From positions 52,044,062 through 52,108,061 of the forward strand of contig JARWKL010000001.1 in assembly GCA_029961685.1 (NCBI GenBank): a stretch of 64,000 nt of DNA, in the 5' to 3' direction. This DNA is from Aristolochia californica (Eukaryota > Streptophyta > Magnoliopsida > Piperales > Aristolochiaceae). This document shows, one piece after another, positions 57,002 through 64,000 of the stretch; the stretch's first letter is position 1, and each line of letters starts with the position of its first letter. Made by a program: the position numbers and the translations under genes. The notes beneath the pieces were generated by a model that was not told where the DNA came from, ran no database searches, and was given only the letters and a program-made list of their open reading frames with translations.

Positions 57002-58362
57002 TGATGTAAAATTTAATTACATCGGCTTATATACCTCGCAAGCGTACGAATCGTTCATGTAATTTAGCGGGAAGCGAGGGTCATATCCACAGGGAGGACT
57101 GAATTTTGTGTATTCTTCAGTCAACTAGTCTAACCAAATATGATGAATTAATCTGAACTAAAAACTAATTATATCCTAAATTATCAAGCAATCATCTGGT
57201 TAACTACTTGCACAACAGGAAACGTCAACTCTGGATTTTACGGTGATTCGTGCCTCTCTCGAGTGCCACGTAACCACGAATCCAATTTCTCAATCCTTGC
57301 GTCTAGACCCTCTCGGGCGCATAGAGTGAAAGACAGAAATCGGATTAAAATACCAAAATCCAACCTAAATTATAATCCTACCCTAACTAGCTAATTTAAT
57401 CAAATATCCGGAAAACAAATATTCAATAAACATTAATTATCAAATCACATTTAATAAACATTCAAAACCTAAGTTCAAACTATAGAAAAATTTAAATTCC
57501 AAAATGATGAATTACTCCCCTTCTCCTTCCTCTCGCTCGGGCAGCAACTCGTTCTCACGGGTGCTGCAATTTCCCGAGATTGATGGCTTCGGGTAGCAAG
57601 AGTGAGTGGCCAAAGGTAGAGATGACACCGACGACGAAGGATAGAAGCCGACGGACGGAGATGACGTCTGGGGAAGAATGAAACAGAGCTGAAGTCCTCT
57701 GACCGGCTCTCTCGAGTCTCGGTCGGAGTCGGAATAGCTCCTGGAATGGTCGAAAATATGTAATCGACACAGGAGAATGGTCGGAATGCGGAATTGGCAA
57801 CGGAGAAGCCCTCTCGGATCACCTCTCGGCCTGGCGAGCAGAAACTGGCACTGTCGAACTCACCTCGACTGAGACTCTCTCGAGCTCTCCTCAGGTTTGT
57901 TCTCAGTTGCCGGATGGCGGTGGACGATGGTGGCACGGCAAACGATGGTGGCAAACTCCTCTCGGGTCTTCCCCTGTTTCGGTCCACGGTGCTCTGTTTT
58001 GGTCGATGCCCCGTCGACGCTCCCCTTTTCCCTTTAATACGATTTTCTTTGTTTTAAAATGATTTGCCCTAAAAATCACCTCTATTTCACTAAGGGCATT
58101 TTGGTAATTATCTCCTTCTCCACCAAAATTCTCTTGAAATTTCATAATTGAATCCATAAAAAGCATTTCAGGAATAAATAAACCCTAAAAGCAATAAAAT
58201 ATAATTTAGGAGAGAAAAATATGCTATATAGACAGTGATTAATGCCAAATTCAATAAATGCACGTTCATTTGAAAACTGATAAATAACCACCTATAACAC
58301 AATTATAAAGGTTATTCTATTATAATTAACCTAGTTCTCATGTCAGAATATGACATCTATCA
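57002..58362 (-). repeat. Element E 5' LTR (1361 bp)
   Basis: 5' LTR in minus-strand sense, adjoining the primer-binding region at 57001. It is slightly shorter than the other copy because of small indels, for example a ~12 bp loss near 58005. Confidence 0.92.
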
Positions 58363-58367
58363 TCAGA

Positions 58368-58955
58368 CCATATAGAGATTTTCTCAATCTGCATACCGAC
58401 TCCCCCTCAACCACAAATCTAGGTGCTTGTTACATATATATTTCTTCCTTAATATCCTCATTCAAAAAACTATTTTTACATCGAGCTGATATACCATCCA
58501 GACAGAATTAGTAGCAAGGGATAACAATGTACAAACCAAGTTCAATTTGGCAACCGAAGAGAATATTTCTTCATAATTGATTCTATAGTATTGAGTATAG
58601 CCTTTCGTAATGAGGCATGCCTTAAGGCGAGCAACTGATCCATCTAGATTATGTTTAACGGTATAAACCAACTTATAGCCCACGAGTTTCTTGTCTGAAG
58701 GAAGGGGAACTAGAGTCCATGTTTGATTCTCATATAGTACTTGCAGTTCTTCTTCCAGTGCCACCTTCCATCTTGGATACCTCAGATCCTCCAGATAGAA
58801 ATATGGTAGGGAGATGGAAGAGATACATGCAAAAAATTAACAAAATGAAGAGGACAAACAATGGTGAGATACAAAATTGTATATTGGGTGAGAAGTAGAG
58901 GGTCGAGTACAAGTTTTGGGTTTTCTTTTAAGGTTGTAGGTTGAGTATCATCTTG
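58368..58955 (-). repeat. Element F tandem unit 1, right part
   Basis: Continues unit 1 after element E. Minus-strand copia reverse transcriptase: MALEEELQVLYENQTWTLVP, LVGYKLVYTVKHNLDGSV, KACLITKGYTQ. It matches 59880-60430 at about 90 percent by eye and ends cttgtggtcc, directly joined to unit 2. Confidence 0.85.
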
Positions 58956-60435
58956 TGGTCCTCCTTTCTCCTCACAGAATGGATCAGAGAGAAAAGAAGA
59001 GGGAGTAAGCCCAACTTTTGACATGAATTACTTGGGAGGGGAGAGGGAATTTGTTGCTTCTCGTCCTTTCTCATCAATCTTTTTTATAAACATTAGAAAA
59101 AAATTAGGATTATTATGCAAGAGGAAGCAAACCACTTCCTTCTATCTAACCTCAATATGTATTGATTTTTTTTTATTATGGTTCATTTTTATGAATATTT
59201 AGATTTTTAATTTTTTAAATGTTTCTATATCACTTATTTATTTAAATGAGTAAAGAAATGGATAATAAATACCTTCTTTCATTTCAGGTTGAATGGGTAT
59301 TAAATAGGGGCCTAACTTGTTACCATTAAACTTCTACTTAGAAATTAAGTAGGTCACTTAGAAAATGGATAGTGAAAATGAATTCTAGGGTGATCCTTTG
59401 AGCACGATTAAAAATTTATAGTGAGAAATTGTATCATCATTTTCCCATAGCTCACCCATAAATAATTCAATCCTATATTCTCTTTATAACTTCTACATTA
59501 CGATTTTTCGCTTCTCTTTTTTTTCCCCTACCGCGAAATCCAATTTCGTCGGTCCATACAAACTAAAAACTTGGTCATTTTCTTGGCAAATGGCATGTTT
59601 GGACTGTAATACTTCAATACCAAGAATGTATTTAAGTAGCCCAAATTTTTTTGTTTTTAACTCTTTGCATATCTTCTTTTTGGCCTCTTAAATGTCATCT
59701 AAATTACTACTGGTTAAGACAATATCATTTACCTAGATTGCCAGAAGTACTTTCCCTTCTGGGGTATCTTTAATTAATACGAAGTGATCTACTTCAACTG
59801 AGTATCGATGAAATCCAACCCGAATCAATCTTTGGCTAAATTTGTCAAACCACACACGAGGAGATTGTTTCAGACTCCCCTTCAACCAAAAATCTAGGTG
59901 CTTGTTGCATATATATTTCTTCTTTAATATCCCCATTCAAAAAAATATTTTTACATCAAGTTGATATACCATCTAGAAAGAATTAGCAGCAAGGGATAAC
60001 AATATACGAACCAAGTTCAATTTGGCCACCAGAGAGAATATTTCTCCATAATCGATTCCATAGTACTAAGTATAGCCTTTGGTAATGAGGCATGCCTTAA
60101 GGTGAGCAATTGATCCATCTAGATTATGTTTAATGGTATAAACCAACTTATAGCCCACATGTTTCTTGTCTGAAGGAAGGGAAACTAGAGGCCATGTCTT
60201 ATTCTCATATAGTGCTTGCATTTCTTCTTCCAGTGCCACCTTCCATCTTGGATACCTCAGAGCCATCTGATAGGAATGTGGTAGGGAGATGAAAGAGATA
60301 AATGCAAGAAGTTAACAACATGAAGAGAACAAACAATGGTGAGACACAAAATTATATATTGGGTGAGAAGTAGAGGGTTGAGTACACATTTTGGGTTCTT
60401 TCCTTAAGGGTATCGAGTATCATCTTGTGGTCCAA
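58956..60435 (-). repeat. Element F tandem unit 2
   Basis: Uninterrupted second copy of the ~1.45 kb unit. It starts tcctttctcctcacagaatgg (like 49868), followed by the AT-rich block and reverse-transcriptase fragments on the minus strand (SPRVWFDKFSQRLIRVGFHRY near 59870-59800; VALEEEMQALYENKTWPL near 60240). The right end, cttgtggtccaaatgg, continues in the rest of element F. Confidence 0.85.
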
Positions 60436-63143
60436 ATGGAACATGAGTAGATGGAGATGGACTTACCTTGGTGGGATCCATAAACTCTACAGGTGTGGTA
60501 TCAGCCAATGCTTCAAAGGGTTGAAGAGTGTCCACATCACAGGGCACAACCGATCAAGGATAGGCTTGTACAAATGAGAGACCCGAAGGAGCATTTTCGA
60601 CAGAGTAGTATGAAGTGTCTTTAAATAAGGTCACATCCCCATACACAAGTAACCTTCAGAGACAAGGTTTATAACTAACATAACCCTTTTGTGTGTGTGA
60701 GTATCCTAAGAAGATGTGAAGTTGGGTCCAAGGTTCATCCTAAAATGACTAGCCAACTTAGGAAACCTCTTTCCCAACTAATAAATTCAAGATATTTGTA
60801 TTTACTAATCCATATGGGACTATTACTTAACACTCCCCACTCACTTGTATGCCCTCTTTTGTGGCTCTATAAGTGGACAATTGGGTGGAGGCTCACATAT
60901 CAATACCTGCTTTGATACCATGTGAAGCTGGGTCCAAGGCCCATCCTAAAATGACTAGTCAACTTAGGAAGTTTTTATCCCCACTAATAAACTCAAGATA
61001 TTTGTATTCACTAATCCATGTGGGACTATTCCTTAATAGAAGATACACTTGATAGAGGGTCAAGTTTATTTCTTTGAGTTAATGTAACATGAACAAAATA
61101 TGTGCACTCGAAGACTCTTAAAGGAAGTGAAAATGGTTCATCATTTTGAAATAATAAAGAGTATGAGGATTTATAATCGAGGACGGAATAGAGTAACCTA
61201 TTAATAAGAAAGCACACAGTAAGGATGGCATATGGCCAGTAGAAGTATGGTGCTTTCATGTAGTTATAGTAAGCCGCGAGCTACCTCCAGGAGATGTTGG
61301 TTCTTTCGTTTGGCTACATCGTTCTGTTGAGGGGTTTAGACACAAGATATCTGATGGATAATGTCATTTTCTTGAAAAAAAGAGTCAAGGTCACTAGAGA
61401 GATACTCTTTGGCATTATCAGAGTGAAATACTTCTATTTTTTTGCCAAATTAAGTGGCCACCATAGCATGAAAGGACTTAAAAATAGATAAAATTTCATA
61501 TCTCCCTTGAAAGAGGAATATCCATGTGACTTGAGTAAAATCATCAATAAAGGTGATAAAATACTTAACTTTGGAAATATTTGAGACACTTAAGGGTCCC
61601 CATACATTAATGTAGATCAAGGAAAAAGGAGCAACACCTTTGAGTTCAGTCCGAGGAGAGTACGTGATCCTCTGGTGTTTGCTTAGTTGACACACTTCAC
61701 AATTTCAAACTAAGAAATTTTTCAATGCTGGAAAGAGATGTTGAAGAGATGGTGTTGAGGGGTATCCCAATCAAATGTGCCATAATCTTGCCTAAGTTTG
61801 CATGGTTAAGATTGTATTTATTTGAGGCAAGTCCAAGTAGTAAAGTCCCCTTTGTTCACGGCCTCCACCAATCACCGACTTCTCGTTAGATCTTGCAACA
61901 CACAAGAAGAGGGTGAGAAGGTGATGGAACAATTAAAGTGTTTAGTAAGTTGACAGATAGACAATAGGTTCAAGGAAAAATTTGGAACAAATAGGATATC
62001 TTTGAGTAGAAGTGATGTTGTAACAGAGGTGGATCCTTTCCCGAGAACTTCAGTTTGGGATCCATCAGCTATGGTAACAAATTTATTTGAGAGGCATGGA
62101 GATAAAGAATGTAGAAGACCTTTGTTACCTGTGAGATACTCTGAGGCCCCTGAGTCAATAATCCAAGATGAAGAAAAGGTAGTGGCAGGAAGCATACCTA
62201 AAGCGGCGGTGGCAGTAGCAGTAGTGAAAGATGTAATAGGAGATACCATCAGAGTATTCATTATCTGGAATGGTTCATACTCATCATTAGTGATGGTCTT
62301 TTTGTTTGACTATGGTTCAGACTTGTCCTCCTTTTAATTGTTGACTGAGGCCCGATCAGTCCTAGACCAATATGGCTTTCTGTGGAGTTTCCAACATTTT
62401 TTTATAGTATGGTTGGACCTCCCATAGTAAGTGCATCTCTATTTGTCTGTTCTGCCTGGACCATTCATTTCACCTCTTCCTCGGCCTCCTCAATAAATTT
62501 TACCACGGCCTCGGTTGGTGGATGTACCCTATTACCAGAGTACATGGCTAATGATACTTCATTACGAGAGGTGAAAGAAGGATATGAAATTCTGAGTAAG
62601 GAAGCACATGCATCATCAAATGTTGGAATAGCAGAGGAGCTAAGGAGTTGAGTTTTGGCAACCTCAAGGTAAGACTTGATGTTTGCTAGACAAATAATTA
62701 TTGCTAAGGCCTTCCTCTATTTTTCTTGAATAGAGATTTCAATGGAGTAAGGTTGAGTTAACTTCCACTCTAGAATGAGACCTCTGATAATCTTGTCAAG
62801 TACTCATGTAAGTTGTCTCCTTGTTTGGAATTGAACATGTTTTGTAAAAGATCATATAACATGCATCCCTGATTTGTTTAGTCGTCTCTAGATGAATTAC
62901 ATTATTAGCTATTTGCTCCTCCATGTTTATAATCCAACTAATCACCAAGGTATCATTTTTCAACCACTTATTGTAATTCATATCTTCTTCATCAATAGGT
63001 GGTCTTTGCTTGGTCATGTGACTAATGGTAATAAGGAATATCCTAACCAATTTTGACCAGCTCAAATAATTAGATAACCCTCTTAAGGGTATGGTGTTAA
63101 TCCTAAGAATATCGTTCTTACTTCCACTATGTTCTTCAGCCAT
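60436..63143 (-). pseudogene. Element F copia gag-protease-integrase remnant
   Basis: From the minus strand: gag starts MAEEHSGSKNDILRINTIP at 63143 with YLSWSKLVRIFL and WIINMEEQIANNVI. A degenerate zinc knuckle lies around 62440-62350. Protease: SSWIIDSGASEYLTGN (about 62175) and LLSICQLTK. Integrase: a GAG-pre-like cysteine/histidine block, LIYINVWGP, FITFIDDFTQVTWIFL (about 61580), and INRLLYSVLDYKS near 61210. The TRIM at 60715-61038 interrupts the integrase tail. Many stops. The reverse-transcriptase part is in the tandem units to the left. No LTR of F could be defined. Confidence 0.85.
60715..61038 (-). mobile_element. Complete 324 bp TRIM retrotransposon
   Basis: Two 118 bp LTRs (60715-60832 and 60921-61038) enclose only 88 bp. 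On the minus strand the interior starts with TGGTATCAAAGC, a Met-type primer-binding site touching the 5' LTR, and ends with GAGTGGGGAG, a polypurine tract touching the 3' LTR. A perfect 5 bp target duplication, gaaga, lies at 60710-60714 and 61039-61043. No coding capacity. It is inserted in the integrase of element F. Confidence 0.92.
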
Positions 63144-64000
63144 GGTAGGCAAGTAAAACATGTAAAGGATGAAGGAATAAAGTAATTTCCAAGCTTAACC
63201 AAACCAAATCAAAGAGCCCAAGTAAGTGTCAACTTGAACCAACTCGGCTCAAGGAAGAATCTATGCCCAATCTTCTAATTTCAACTTGAACTCAATTATT
63301 GACTTTGGTCAATTAATTATGCACTTAATAAAGAAAACTCTTGGCAGCCAAAAAATCATGCCTCTCTTAATACAAAAAGTGATAATCATATTATCCACCA
63401 AATCGCGATCTTTAGAAGATCTTTCATAACATCGGCCACTTTCAAATATAAATAAGGGAACTTTCCCTTGTATTATGGCACCACTTACCAAAAAATCAAT
63501 ATTTTCTTGCTTTAATACTCAAGGATATCAAATTAGATTCTTGTAATCTTTCCAAATCACCAACAAAATCTCACAAAATTTGTGGCTGGCCAGAGAAGTT
63601 CTATAAAGGAAGTTTCATTCCTTGAATGGCGTCGAGCTTAGTAGTAAAAAATAATAGTTTTTCTTACCATTTTTATTGAAATATCTGGGCAAGTAAATCT
63701 TCTATTATTCCCAACATGGGAGGGAGAGAAAGGAGTGCAATTATCAAAAAAAAAAATCCACCAATTACTATTGTTCATGTTTGGCAAACCTAAAAAACCA
63801 ACCTTCATGCTTAATTTGAGAAGATTGATAAGAGTAGCATAAAACCGAATTTAAAGCAGATCTTTTTAGATAAAAAAATCAGTCCTTTAATCATATGAGA
63901 TCGAGCTTAGTCTCATGCAAATACCAACTAAGTCTTCTAAAAAAATTCCATCACAGAAAATGATAACTTTCATGCAAGTAACCGAATTTGATATAAAAAA
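63144..64000. other. Right edge, no supported gene
   Basis: Immediately upstream (in minus-strand sense) of the gag start of element F, so the leader and 5' LTR of F would be expected here. I could not find a convincing primer-binding site or LTR pair. The sequence is AT-rich and has no recognisable coding. Confidence 0.4.

Larger units (their letters stand above)
50705..58362 (-). mobile_element. Element E: Ty3/gypsy (Athila/Tat-like) element, gag deleted
   Basis: Long LTRs at 50705-52084 and 57002-58362 start tgatgtaaaattt and end catctatca. A perfect 5 bp target duplication, tcaga, lies at 50700-50704 and 58363-58367. On the minus strand the primer-binding region just inside the 5' LTR (57001 downward) contains GCCGTTGCCGGGGAGG, the form common in Athila/Tat elements. 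Pol is read from the minus strand (reverse transcriptase, RNase H, integrase). Between the primer-binding site and the reverse transcriptase only about 0.4 kb remains, so gag and protease are deleted. About 1.75 kb of noncoding DNA separates pol from the 3' LTR. Confidence 0.93.

Noticed and set aside
60715..61038. A simple tandem duplication of ~118 bp
   Set aside because: The primer-binding site, polypurine tract and perfect gaaga target duplication identify a TRIM insertion instead.
17090..63143. Integrated plant pararetrovirus (caulimovirid) sequence
   Set aside because: All pol fragments follow copia (integrase before reverse transcriptase) or gypsy order with LTRs, primer-binding sites or target duplications. 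No movement-protein or coat-protein motif is seen.
1..64000. CRISPR arrays, operons, ribosomal RNA genes, prokaryotic signals
   Set aside because: No regularly spaced identical repeats, no rRNA sequence and no prokaryote-like gene packing. Spliced plant genes and LTR elements explain the window.

Overview
This is nuclear DNA of a flowering plant, most likely a eudicot. The genes have GT-AG introns and plant-specific family members. AT-rich intergenic DNA and LTR retrotransposons fill most of the window. I cannot name the species. I see no bacterial, organellar or viral region and no CRISPR array.

Three host genes look intact, all on the minus strand. (1) Positions 4477-9434: an eight-exon ribophorin I / OST1 subunit of the oligosaccharyltransferase, of the short OST1B type, 470 aa when spliced. 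(2) Positions 13154-15058: a seven-exon KT-type nucleotide-sugar transporter of the UDP-xylose transporter (UXT) group, 353 aa. (3) Positions 39174-42304: a two-exon type II membrane protein of about 964 aa with two glycosyltransferase-like halves; its true N-terminus is unresolved. Genes 1 and 2 act in the secretory pathway (N-glycosylation, Golgi nucleotide-sugar import), and gene 3 probably does too. They do not form an operon or an obvious cluster.

Transposons by region. 17.09-18.3 kb: decayed minus-strand Ty1/copia. 19.2-20.9 kb: non-autonomous LTR element D. 21.6-22.65 kb: CACTA (TNP2-like) transposase pseudogene. 22.85-38.77 kb: one minus-strand copia (A) cut into three pieces by X (23383-29313, carrying a VAP27/MSP gene fragment and itself interrupted by copia Y, 24002-26806) and by copia B (29410-37270, whose 5' LTR is split by non-autonomous element C, 29851-32705). 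45.96-49.37 kb: copia G, truncated in reverse transcriptase. 49.87-63.14 kb: minus-strand copia F with a ~1.45 kb internal tandem duplication, interrupted by Ty3/gypsy element E (50705-58362) and by a 324 bp TRIM (60715-61038).

The best candidate for something undescribed is a set of non-autonomous LTR elements (C, X, D and the TRIM). They share LTR ends, leaders or internal motifs, and one of them has picked up a host gene fragment. The insertion order can be read from target-site duplications and from host reading frames that resume across the insertions.
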